Of a stretch of DNA of 12,421 nucleotides, positions 1 through 6,791 are shown in pieces. The position numbers and the translations under genes were made by a program. The stretch comes from Spirochaetia bacterium UBA5550 (GTDB taxonomy: Bacteria; Spirochaetota; UBA4802; UBA5550), in the NCBI GenBank assembly GCA_002425885.1, contig DINC01000333.1:5227-17647 (forward strand), written 5' to 3'. Under the pieces are notes generated by a model. The model was not told the origin of the DNA and did no database searches. It worked only from the letters and a program-made list of their open reading frames with translations. Positions within the stretch are counted from its first letter, which is position 1, and every line of letters starts with the position of its first letter.

Positions 1-23
1 ATAAAATTGTATTAATATAAACT

Positions 24-49
24 AAAGGGAATAGATGAATATATATTAG
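24..49 (+). promoter_or_regulatory. Ribosome-binding site and ATG leading to a 4-codon ORF, just upstream of the hybrid kinase
   Basis: An AAAGGGA motif at 24-30 lies four bases before an ATG at 35. That frame reads Met-Asn-Ile-Tyr and stops at TAG 47-49. The kinase frame is open from position 16 and would be joined to this ATG by a one-base change near 46. This may be the true kinase start interrupted by an indel or sequencing error, a tiny leader peptide, or chance. Placement relative to the ATG is seen directly; the role is inference. Confidence 0.4.
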
Positions 50-90
50 GTGACAGAAACAGAAGGAGAGAGGCGGTATTTTTTACAACT

Positions 91-2283
91 GTGGTTTTTT
101 ATATCCTCCTTGTTATTTTATTTATTTTCCTCATGAAATATGCGGCAAAGATATATGTTATGAAGGAGATAGATCGCACTCTGCTCATGACAGCGCGGAG
201 TATATCCTATGTGCTCCCTGACGATTATCATGATCGTGCGGTTTCCGCTGATTCAATCTCTACCGGCGAATATAATCATATTGAAAAAAAGTTAACAGAG
301 ATTGCGGGATTTACCGGGATGAAGTATATATGGACTGATATTCTTATTGATGGGAAGGTCTATCTTACAACCTGCAACAGAACAGAGCAGACCGATGTTT
401 CAGGTCTTCAGATGTATTACTTTATGTCTTATGTTGATGGAGTAAGTGCTGAAGAGATCTCCGCTTTTGCAGGGGAGGAACCTGTGTTCACTAATTTTAC
501 AGACAGGTGGGGAGTGTTCAGGGCAGTGTTTATTCCGGTTTATTCTCCGGGGGGGAGGAAATACCTTGCCTGCGCGGAATTTACACTTGAGTATGTAGAG
601 ACAACAGTGAAAAAGATGGTCATGCTTTCATCACTTGTTGCGCTTTTTTTCTTTTTTGCCTTTGTCCCTGTATTTATGAGTTATGTATGGAATTCTAAAA
701 AGAGAGCCAGGGAGCTTAAAGAGAAGAATGCAGAAATTGAAAAAAGCGAGGAGAACCTCAGAATAACTCTTAACTCTATCGGCGACGGCGTAATTGTTGT
801 TGGAGAGGACCAGAAGATTGTAATGATCAATCCTGTGGCAGAGGAACTTACAGGATGGGGGACTATCGAGGCTGCAGGGAGGAGTCTTAATGAAGTTTTC
901 TGCGTGAATGATCATACAACAGGAAAATGCGTAGATGATATACTCGAAAGAATTGTTCATGAAAAATATACAGGGACATACAGCGGTTATCTTCTGCTGA
1001 GTTCAAAGAATGGAACTGAAAAAATTATCTCTGAAAACGGGTCACCTATATTCAATCATGAAAAGCAATATATAGGTTCAGTAATTGTTTTCAGAGATAT
1101 TACTGAAAGGCAGCGTATGGAGGATGAGCTCCGGCAGTCGCAGAAACTGGAATCAATAGGGCAGCTGGCAGGAGGCATTGCCCATGATTTCAATAATATG
1201 CTTGCGGCAATTATGGGTAGTGCAGAGCTTCTCTCCAGCTACATTAAAAAAGAAACGGAGTTGAAACAGTATACGGATATTATAATAAAAGCGTCTGAGA
1301 AGGCCTCTGATCTGACACACAAACTTCTCGCTTTTTCAAGGAAAGGTAAAAGAAAGTCGGAACCCTTTGATATGCATCTCTGCATAAAAAATGCCCTGTC
1401 TATGCTGATGAGAAGTATTGATAAAAAGATCGAAATTCAGACATCGCTTGATGCTGAACTGTCAATTGTAACTGGAGATAATACTCTTTTTGAAAATGTT
1501 ATTCTTAATATCGGGATTAATTCAAGGGACGCGATGCCTGATGGAGGGACATTCAAAGTAACAACCTCAAATATCGAGTACAATGAAGAATTCTGCAGAG
1601 ATTCAGCTTTTGATATAGAACCCGGAAGATATCTCAGAATTTCGCTGAAAGATAACGGAAGCGGGATTCCGAGGAAGATAAAAGATAAAATTTTTGAGCC
1701 TTTCTTTACGACAAAGAATCAGGGGAAAGGAACCGGGCTCGGGCTGTCAGTTGTTTACGGCACGGTAAAGGATCATCACGGGGTTCTGACACTTGAAAGT
1801 GAAGAGGGTAAGGGTACGGAGATAATTATTGATCTCCCTGTTTCTATTGAAAATGAGAGGCCGGACGATAAGGGTGAGAACTCCGTTGAACATAAAGGTA
1901 GCGGAACATTACTTGTCATTGATGACGAGATTATGATACGGGATACCATGGAAAAAATGCTGGAAAGCATGTCGTATGAAGTGCTTACCGCATCAAACGG
2001 TTTTGAAGGTCTTGAGCTTTTTAAAAAAAGATCAGGTGAAATCAAGGCGGTTTTTGTTGATATTATAATGCCTGTTATGAACGGCAGGGAATTGTTAATG
2101 GATTTAAAATCCATTAAACCCGATCTGCCTGTTATTGTTATATCAGGATATACAACAGCGAATGCTGTTAAAGAAATTCTTGCCCTGGGCGCATTCGGGT
2201 ATCTTCAGAAGCCTTTCAAAAAAGGTGAACTCGCAAAAATGATGACACGTGTTGATCATGAATCAGGTAAAAAAAGTTCATAG
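91..2283 (+). CDS. Membrane-bound PAS hybrid sensor histidine kinase with C-terminal receiver
   Basis: This inner-membrane hybrid histidine kinase (730 aa from GTG 91) should autophosphorylate and pass phosphate to its own receiver domain. TM1 is about residues 1-17. An extracytoplasmic sensor region of about 150 residues follows, then TM2 at about 176-200. A PAS/PAC domain spans about 222-345. The HisKA domain carries the phospho-acceptor H365 in GGIAHDFNN, an H-box of the NtrB-like type. The HATPase has N477 (N box), D521 in DNGSGIP, FEPFFTTK and GKGTGLGLS. The receiver (about 606-725) has acidic pair D611/D612, phospho-acceptor D657, S685 and K707, so it looks fully functional. The sensor region resembles a periplasmic PDC/Cache-like domain, but that is only an impression. 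No ligand can be inferred. The start is uncertain: GTG 91 has only AGGAG-like purines 17-23 bases upstream, and the frame is open back to 16. The receiver presumably relays to an Hpt protein outside the window or acts internally. Confidence 0.9.
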   Translation: MVFYILLVILFIFLMKYAAKIYVMKEIDRTLLMTARSISYVLPDDYHDRAVSADSISTGEYNHIEKKLTEIAGFTGMKYIWTDILIDGKVYLTTCNRTEQTDVSGLQMYYFMSYVDGVSAEEISAFAGEEPVFTNFTDRWGVFRAVFIPVYSPGGRKYLACAEFTLEYVETTVKKMVMLSSLVALFFFFAFVPVFMSYVWNSKKRARELKEKNAEIEKSEENLRITLNSIGDGVIVVGEDQKIVMINPVAEELTGWGTIEAAGRSLNEVFCVNDHTTGKCVDDILERIVHEKYTGTYSGYLLLSSKNGTEKIISENGSPIFNHEKQYIGSVIVFRDITERQRMEDELRQSQKLESIGQLAGGIAHDFNNMLAAIMGSAELLSSYIKKETELKQYTDIIIKASEKASDLTHKLLAFSRKGKRKSEPFDMHLCIKNALSMLMRSIDKKIEIQTSLDAELSIVTGDNTLFENVILNIGINSRDAMPDGGTFKVTTSNIEYNEEFCRDSAFDIEPGRYLRISLKDNGSGIPRKIKDKIFEPFFTTKNQGKGTGLGLSVVYGTVKDHHGVLTLESEEGKGTEIIIDLPVSIENERPDDKGENSVEHKGSGTLLVIDDEIMIRDTMEKMLESMSYEVLTASNGFEGLELFKKRSGEIKAVFVDIIMPVMNGRELLMDLKSIKPDLPVIVISGYTTANAVKEILALGAFGYLQKPFKKGELAKMMTRVDHESGKKSS

Positions 2284-2323
2284 CTTTTCTATCTGAAGAT
2301 TGACTTTTATCTTAATTTAAAAT

Positions 2324-2347
2324 CGTTGACATTACCCGTTGACATTA
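2324..2347 (+). repeat. Two direct copies of CGTTGACATTA before the MerR gene
   Basis: The 11-mer CGTTGACATTA occurs at 2324-2334 and 2337-2347, with a 13-base period. Each copy contains a consensus -35-like TTGACA, and a weaker TTGACT lies at 2300-2305. The gap holding these repeats (2284-2359) otherwise shows only AT-rich sequence and no convincing terminator for the kinase. An AATAAT at 2363-2368 lies 18 bases after the second TTGACA and could be a -10 box. If so, the MerR start at 2381 is favoured over 2360. Autoregulatory binding by the adjacent MerR protein is a possibility, although MerR operators are usually inverted rather than direct repeats. Confidence 0.45.
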
Positions 2348-2380
2348 TTCCTGTAAGATATGAATAATCAGGAAAAACTA

Positions 2381-2767
2381 ATGAGCATCGAAAAGTACAC
2401 AATTTCTGAACTTGCTGCTGAATTTGATATAAGCCCTTCAACAATCAGGTTTTATGAAGAGAAGGGTCTGCTGGTCCCAGAAAGGAGCCAGGGGAATCAA
2501 AGAGTATATTCACAGAAGCACAGGGGGAGATTAAAACTTATTCTGCGCGGAAAGAGGTTCGGCGCAACCCTGGACGAGATTGCCGAGATGATAGGGATGG
2601 CGGATGCTGATGTGAGTGAAGTTGAACAGATCGACAAAAGCCTCTTTTACATCAGTAAAAAGTATGATGAGATCCAGATCCATAAAAACGAGATAAAACT
2701 CTTTGAAAAAGATCTCCTTGCTCTTAAAGAAAAGCTGATTAACAGAAAAAAAGAACTTTCAGAATAG
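2381..2767 (+). CDS. MerR-family transcriptional regulator, LiuR-like
   Basis: This is a small cytoplasmic DNA-binding regulator (128 aa from ATG 2381). The N-terminal winged helix-turn-helix has the MerR hallmark: YTISELAAEF, then STIRFYEEKGLL, then RVYSQKHRGRLKLILRGKRFG. That last segment closely resembles LiuR-type MerR proteins, which control branched-chain amino acid and fatty acid breakdown. The C-terminal half is a long charged helix (about residues 80-125), as expected for the dimerisation coiled coil. I see no metal-binding cysteines, which argues against a metal sensor. ATG 2381 is preferred because AGGA at 2370-2373 sits seven bases upstream. ATG 2360 adds seven residues with a poor ribosome site. 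No acyl-CoA gene is nearby, so the target is unknown; the upstream direct repeats may be its own operator. The stop is one base from the stop of the convergent gene that follows. Confidence 0.88.
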   Translation: MSIEKYTISELAAEFDISPSTIRFYEEKGLLVPERSQGNQRVYSQKHRGRLKLILRGKRFGATLDEIAEMIGMADADVSEVEQIDKSLFYISKKYDEIQIHKNEIKLFEKDLLALKEKLINRKKELSE

Positions 2768-2768
2768 T

Positions 2769-3221
2769 TTAATCAGCATCTTTAATAAATGTAAGTTCGG
2801 TATAAACTTTAATGCCATGCTTAATAAAAAGTTCTGCAGTTATACCATTCCCTTCTTTTTTACTGCCGGAGAAAGTTCCATCATATATTTCACCATATCC
2901 GCATGAAGGGCTTCGTGATTTAAGCACCGCTTTTTTTATTCCGGTTTTTTCCGCCAGTTCAATAGAAACCTTTGCTCCCTTTACGAATTGCTCAGTGCAG
3001 TCTAAGCCTTCTATGGTTAATACTTTTTTTTCTCCGCTGACATCAGAGATCTCGCATTGACTTCGCGGCGTAGGGAGTCCGCCAAGCTGTTCAGGGCAGA
3101 ATGGTATTGCATCTCCCGACTCTACAAGATTTATGATATCTTCAACCGGGAAAGGTGTTCCGTTATAACGGCAGGGTATACCTGCAAGGCAGGCGCTTAC
3201 CAGATATTGAGGTTTATTCAT
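2769..3221 (-). CDS. DUF523/TudS-like Fe-S protein
   Basis: This 150 aa protein belongs to the DUF523 family. Characterised relatives (TudS) are [4Fe-4S]-dependent 2-thiouracil desulfurases, removing sulfur from thiolated pyrimidines. Family signatures are visible: SACLAGIPCRYNG with C11 and C17, PFCPEQLGGLPTPR with C42, and SRSPSCGYG with C107. Three of these conserved cysteines are the likely cluster ligands; C56 and C75 are extra. Length is typical for a single-domain member. The substrate in this organism is not known, so desulfurase activity is a family-based inference. The start is the only ATG near the N-terminal signature, yet it has no Shine-Dalgarno sequence because a terminator hairpin ends immediately upstream. 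It may be made from read-through of the AsmA-like gene or from a promoter inside that gene. Confidence 0.85.
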   Translation of the reverse strand: MNKPQYLVSACLAGIPCRYNGTPFPVEDIINLVESGDAIPFCPEQLGGLPTPRSQCEISDVSGEKKVLTIEGLDCTEQFVKGAKVSIELAEKTGIKKAVLKSRSPSCGYGEIYDGTFSGSKKEGNGITAELFIKHGIKVYTELTFIKDAD

Positions 3222-3225
3222 AATT

Positions 3226-3251
3226 AAAAAAGGGCTGCGCGGGCAGCCCTT
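3226..3251 (-). terminator. Rho-independent terminator of the AsmA-like gene
   Basis: On the minus strand an 8-9 bp perfect stem (AGGGCTGC / GCAGCCCT, extendable by one A-T pair) with a four-base loop is followed directly by TTTTTT. It begins 9 bases after the TGA of the AsmA-like gene. Only the minus strand has the T-run, so it is unidirectional. Its 3' end lies four bases before the DUF523 start codon, an unusually close arrangement. Confidence 0.88.
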
Positions 3252-3260
3252 GGACTCCTG

Positions 3261-4763
3261 TCAGAAAAGTTTTTTAAGTTTCTTTGCGGCTTTATCAGCT
3301 TTTTTGTCAGCCTCTTTTTTTACCTTGTCTTCAGCTTTTGCTTTTGCTGCATCAGTTGCCTTGTTAACTGCTGCACCTGCGATGTCTTTACCGGCATCCT
3401 TTACAATATCAGCTAAAGAACCAAGTGCCGGGTGTATTAGTTTTGGCGCAGGCTTCTGGGCTGTTCCTTTAACTTCATATTTAAGGTATATCTCACCTTT
3501 ATCGTTCACCAGGGGTTTTACAGCAGCGTCAGCAATCTGGTCAGCTTTTACATAATCCTTCATCTTCCCTGTAATGGCTTTTTCAGCGAGTTTAGATGTC
3601 TGTGATTTTACTTTTGCGGTATGCTTTTCAGCCATTGTCATGTCTGTGTTAAGATCAAGAGACATTGATGAAACATTTATTTTCCCGCCGAAAGTTAAAG
3701 CGAAGTCATCATTCGCAAATTTGCCGTCTTTTAAAGTAGCGATGTTATCCTTATAATGAATTGATACATAGCCGTTTTTCCATTCCAGGTCTTTTTTGAG
3801 AAAATCGAATTTACCGCAGTATTTTGTGAGCTGTTCAACATTCATCATCTCATTGAAAATCTGCAGACCGGTCATTGTGCCATAAGGTGATCCGGCTTTT
3901 ATGATAACTTCAGGATTCAGGAGCCTTGTTTTTTTATCGAAAGGAATAACATGACCGTTGATATCAAGACCTATATCGAAGGATTTTACTGCACCTGACT
4001 CGGATCTCCCCACGGTTTTTATTCCTGCAAAAACTTTCAGTGATACGTTGTCATTTTTCTCCAGTTTTGCGGGGTCAATGCTGATATCAAAAACCTTAGC
4101 AGTAACTTTGTATAAATTGATTTTCTGTCCGGAAGCCATCTCTGTAAAGTTGATATTTCCGTTTTCCATGCCAATAGATCCGATGTTGATTGCCACAGGA
4201 ATATCATCAGCAGTAAGTGGTTTGGACTTCTCCTGCGATTTTTCTTTCTCTTTTTCTTTTGCGGCATCAGCTTCTTCTTTCATCTTCTTTTCAAGTTCAG
4301 CTTTCTCTTCAGGCGTCATTTTTTTCGGAGCAAGGAGGTCGGAGAAATTGAAAGCTCCGCTCTTGTAGCGCACTACATTTATCTGAGGAGTATAAAGCAT
4401 AAGTTCATTGAGTACAAACTGCTTTTTCAGCAGAGGGGGTATTGAGACCTTGAATTTGAATGACTGCATGGATGCGAAAATATCTTTATCAGAAACAGGT
4501 TTTCCTTTAAGAGCTTCAAGGTCTTTCGGGTTTTTGAAATTGGATATTTTAACATCGCTGACAGTAAAGCCGGACACAGCAGAGAAAAGTCCGCCGCTGA
4601 AATCACCGATGCGCACCTGCCTGTTAAGCTGTTTCTCCATCTGCCCCTCAACAAATGGCTTATCAACAATAATCATCAGAGCGATACCCGCGCCGACAAT
4701 CAGAATAAATACTGCACCGATTATTATGCCGATCCATTTTAATACTTTTTTAAGAATTCCCAT
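3261..4763 (-). CDS. AsmA-family envelope protein
   Basis: This 500 aa protein is probably inner-membrane anchored and faces the periplasm. A basic N-terminus and a single TM helix (about residues 10-34) are followed by the AsmA N-terminal signature: EKQLNRQVRIGDFSGGLFS, then GFTVSDVKISN. The family belongs to the AsmA/TamB-type bridge-like proteins linked to outer-membrane lipid or protein traffic. The specific role here is unknown. The middle contains a Lys/Glu-rich segment (about 150-180, EKEKEKSQEKSK) that may be a flexible or helical linker. The C-terminal 45 residues are almost entirely Ala/Lys/Asp, a tail common in short AsmA-like proteins of this kind. It is shorter than E. coli AsmA (about 617 aa). 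ATG 4763 has GGAG seven bases upstream. The gene starts from the divergent AT-rich region and ends at a strong terminator, so it is probably a single-gene unit. Confidence 0.8.
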   Translation of the reverse strand: MGILKKVLKWIGIIIGAVFILIVGAGIALMIIVDKPFVEGQMEKQLNRQVRIGDFSGGLFSAVSGFTVSDVKISNFKNPKDLEALKGKPVSDKDIFASMQSFKFKVSIPPLLKKQFVLNELMLYTPQINVVRYKSGAFNFSDLLAPKKMTPEEKAELEKKMKEEADAAKEKEKEKSQEKSKPLTADDIPVAINIGSIGMENGNINFTEMASGQKINLYKVTAKVFDISIDPAKLEKNDNVSLKVFAGIKTVGRSESGAVKSFDIGLDINGHVIPFDKKTRLLNPEVIIKAGSPYGTMTGLQIFNEMMNVEQLTKYCGKFDFLKKDLEWKNGYVSIHYKDNIATLKDGKFANDDFALTFGGKINVSSMSLDLNTDMTMAEKHTAKVKSQTSKLAEKAITGKMKDYVKADQIADAAVKPLVNDKGEIYLKYEVKGTAQKPAPKLIHPALGSLADIVKDAGKDIAGAAVNKATDAAKAKAEDKVKKEADKKADKAAKKLKKLF

Positions 4764-4945
4764 TATACTCTCCTTGTGTCAAAGCTTTAGAGATATCGAT
4801 TTCTTTACGAAACTCTATATTATGATTAATAAATTATATTCATATTTGAATTTGTCAATATTTGATTTATAATGATTGATAAAAGTTGCGGTTTATAAAT
4901 CTATATTTTAAACAGGAAGAATAACTATAGTTGAAGGAGAAAACA
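4764..4945. promoter_or_regulatory. AT-rich divergent intergenic region
   Basis: This 182-base region separates the AsmA-like gene (-) from the PhnA-like gene (+). It is clearly richer in A+T than the flanking genes and contains no ORF of note. It should hold both promoters. On the minus strand TTGACA (4858-4853) and a perfect TATAAT (4838-4833) are visible. Their 14-base spacing is too short for a standard sigma-70 promoter, so the minus promoter is unresolved. Confidence 0.55.
4846..4873 (+). promoter_or_regulatory. Candidate sigma-70-type promoter for the PhnA-like gene
   Basis: TTGAAT at 4846-4851 and a perfect TATAAT at 4868-4873 are 16 bases apart. Transcription would begin near 4880, giving a leader of about 65 bases before GTG 4946. 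The call rests on sequence match only, in an AT-rich region where chance matches are common. Confidence 0.45.
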
Positions 4946-5347
4946 GTGGCACGGGGCTATGATAATTATAAAAACAGGGCTGATCTTATCTCATCATTCG
5001 GCAGGGAGCTTACGCGGAGATCAGGATCAAGCTGTGAGCTGTGCGGGGCTTCAGGGGTCAGCCTGTCAGTTTTTGAGGTTCCTCCGGTGAAGGTGGAGCC
5101 GGAACATTCAGATTGTGTTTTTATCTGCGGTGAATGCAGGGAGCAGCTTGAAAATCCGAAAAAGTTCAGGAATTCGCATTGGCGCTGTCTCACTGACAGG
5201 GTGTGGAGTGAAACCGGCTCTGTAAAAATACTCTCTGTCATGATACTGAAAAAAGTATCGTTAACTGAAAGCTGGGCATCTGATATAATTGAAAGTGTTT
5301 ATCTCTCTGATGAGGAGAGTGAGCAGGTTGAGAAAGCAGAAATCTGA
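4946..5347 (+). CDS. PhnA-like zinc-ribbon protein
   Basis: This 133 aa cytoplasmic protein resembles the family annotated as PhnA-domain proteins. Recognisable stretches are RRSGSSCELCGA, the VPP motif, ICGECREQ, NHWRCL-like SHWRCL, and a C-terminal WASDIIE..YLSDEE. Two CxxC pairs (C30/C33 and C61/C64) form the expected zinc ribbon; H78 and C81 are also conserved-looking. The name comes from the phn region of E. coli, but the family has no firmly established role in phosphonate use. No phn genes occur here, so I assign no pathway. GTG 4946 is chosen because AAGGAG at 4934-4939 sits about six bases before it. A TTG at 4931 overlaps that ribosome site and is unlikely. The gene ends 16 bases before the stop of the convergent kinase gene, with no obvious terminator between them. 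Confidence 0.82.
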   Translation: MARGYDNYKNRADLISSFGRELTRRSGSSCELCGASGVSLSVFEVPPVKVEPEHSDCVFICGECREQLENPKKFRNSHWRCLTDRVWSETGSVKILSVMILKKVSLTESWASDIIESVYLSDEESEQVEKAEI

Positions 5348-5363
5348 AATACTGCAGGCTTAT

Positions 5364-6782
5364 CTATAGATTTGTTTCAGAAGTGGAGACGGTCTGAGCC
5401 AGGGGGAATGTTATTGTAAACAGGGTACCGTTGCCGGAGGAATCTACAGAAACCTCAGCATTGTGTTCCCTGATGATCCTGTGGCTTAATGACAGCCCTA
5501 TGCCGGTCCCTTTACCTTTTCTTTTTGTGGTGAAAAAAGGTGTCCATATTTTAGGAATAATATCTTCAGGTATTCCGCTGCCGTTATCTTCAATAATAAG
5601 CCATGCATTCTCTTCATTTGCGCCTGTCATTATTTTGATTTTACCCGCGTATTCCTGGCAGTTTTCTCCCCTGGCGTTAATAGCATCACGGGAGTTCAGT
5701 ATAAGGTTTATGAAGAGCTGTTCAAGCGAGAGATTATCTCCGTATATTCCAGGTATAGATTCATCAAGTGTAAATTCAATGTCGATGCGGCTGTTCCGTA
5801 TCTGGTTATTAACAAGTTCCACTGCATTTAAAATGCATGCATTGAGATCCGCAGGCTGAAATGAAAAGCCCCTTTTCCGGGAAAAAGTCCTGATGTGATC
5901 AATAATGGAAGAGGACCTGTCCACAAGGGAGGAGATCTTTGAAAGATCGGAAACCGCCTGCATCAGGTCAAGCTCATCATAATTTATATCATCAATAATG
6001 CTCTGAGATATGCATTTAATTCCAGTGAGGGGCTGGGCAAGTTCGTGCGCAATGCCGGTTGTTATTTCGGCAAGGCTCGCGTGGCGTGCGATCTGAAGCA
6101 GTTCAACATCTTTCTGCGCGATTATTTTTTTCAGCTGGTCGTTGTTCTGTTTCTGGCGTGTTATAACCTGGTCCAGCCTTTTGTTCAGGGCAGTTATGCT
6201 TGTTATCCTCTGGTTTATTATTTCAGCTCTCTTCGAGTATTCATAAAGAAGAAAAATATTTGTGAGAAGATATATAATAATAAGCGCCGCTGCAAGGGAG
6301 TACTCACCCTGTATAAAAAAATAGAACAATGAAAGAACAGCAGGGGAAACAACGAGAAGGAGAGTAATATTAATCTTTGTAAGAAGCCTCTCCCTGAGAA
6401 TAAAAAGCAGATATAAAAAAGCGGATATCTGATAAACAAAGAGTATCTCTTTTGTAATTTGAGGGAAGAGGAGCGAAGCCGGAATCCCGGCGGAAACTGC
6501 GGCACTCCACATTACAATATGCTTTCTCTTTTCCAGAGGGTAATAGTCGGTTATGAGGTAAATTAAGGTTATGGGGATTATAAAGTACCCCATTGCCGAT
6601 GCTCCGGTTGTAACAGGAAAACGGATACCTGAGAGCGAGGCCATAAGGGGAAGACCGATAAGCAGGGTGGGGATAGAGTTCAGAAAAAGAAGCCTCCCTT
6701 TTCTGTTCCTGAAAAAGATCATGAGCAGTACCGCATTATATACTGATAGAACAAACAGGAGACTAAGTAGAGACTCTTTCAA
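5364..6782 (-). CDS. Multi-TM sensor histidine kinase, NtrB/DctB-like catalytic core
   Basis: This is an inner-membrane sensor kinase (472 aa). About seven hydrophobic segments fill residues 1-178, leaving little periplasmic loop, so it may sense within the membrane or bind a partner there. A coiled-coil linker (about 183-235) follows. The HisKA domain has phospho-acceptor H246 in GIAHELAQPLTG, the HExxQP-type H-box. The HATPase shows INLILNSRDAI, DNGSGIP, TPFFTTK and GKGTGIGLS, so it should be active. No receiver domain is present and no response regulator is adjacent. The start is TTG 6782. The same frame has a TAG four codons upstream and no better codon between, which makes TTG the only simple choice; the ribosome site (AGGT) is weak. 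The stop of the preceding gene is nine bases upstream, suggesting coupling. The 7-TM part matches no sensor domain I can name. Confidence 0.88.
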   Translation of the reverse strand: MKESLLSLLFVLSVYNAVLLMIFFRNRKGRLLFLNSIPTLLIGLPLMASLSGIRFPVTTGASAMGYFIIPITLIYLITDYYPLEKRKHIVMWSAAVSAGIPASLLFPQITKEILFVYQISAFLYLLFILRERLLTKINITLLLVVSPAVLSLFYFFIQGEYSLAAALIIIYLLTNIFLLYEYSKRAEIINQRITSITALNKRLDQVITRQKQNNDQLKKIIAQKDVELLQIARHASLAEITTGIAHELAQPLTGIKCISQSIIDDINYDELDLMQAVSDLSKISSLVDRSSSIIDHIRTFSRKRGFSFQPADLNACILNAVELVNNQIRNSRIDIEFTLDESIPGIYGDNLSLEQLFINLILNSRDAINARGENCQEYAGKIKIMTGANEENAWLIIEDNGSGIPEDIIPKIWTPFFTTKRKGKGTGIGLSLSHRIIREHNAEVSVDSSGNGTLFTITFPLAQTVSTSETNL

Positions 6783-6791
6783 ACAGACCTG

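Noticed and set aside
2294..2315. AAGAT / ATCTT hairpin after the first kinase as a terminator
   Set aside because: It has only five AT-rich pairs and no T-run, too weak to support.
3250..4368. Several plus-strand open frames opposite the AsmA-like gene, rich in Ser, Phe and Ala
   Set aside because: They are antisense to Lys/Ala/Glu-rich coding sequence, which yields Ser/Phe/Ala frames automatically. They lack ribosome sites and family motifs.
4833..4858. TTGACA and TATAAT on the minus strand as the promoter of the AsmA-like gene
   Set aside because: The two boxes are individually excellent but only 14 bases apart, too short for a standard promoter. Not called as a promoter, only described with the intergenic region.
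4946..5347. Phosphonoacetate hydrolase or phosphonate-pathway function for the PhnA-like gene
   Set aside because: The name is historical. The protein is a small zinc ribbon without hydrolase motifs, and no phosphonate genes are nearby.
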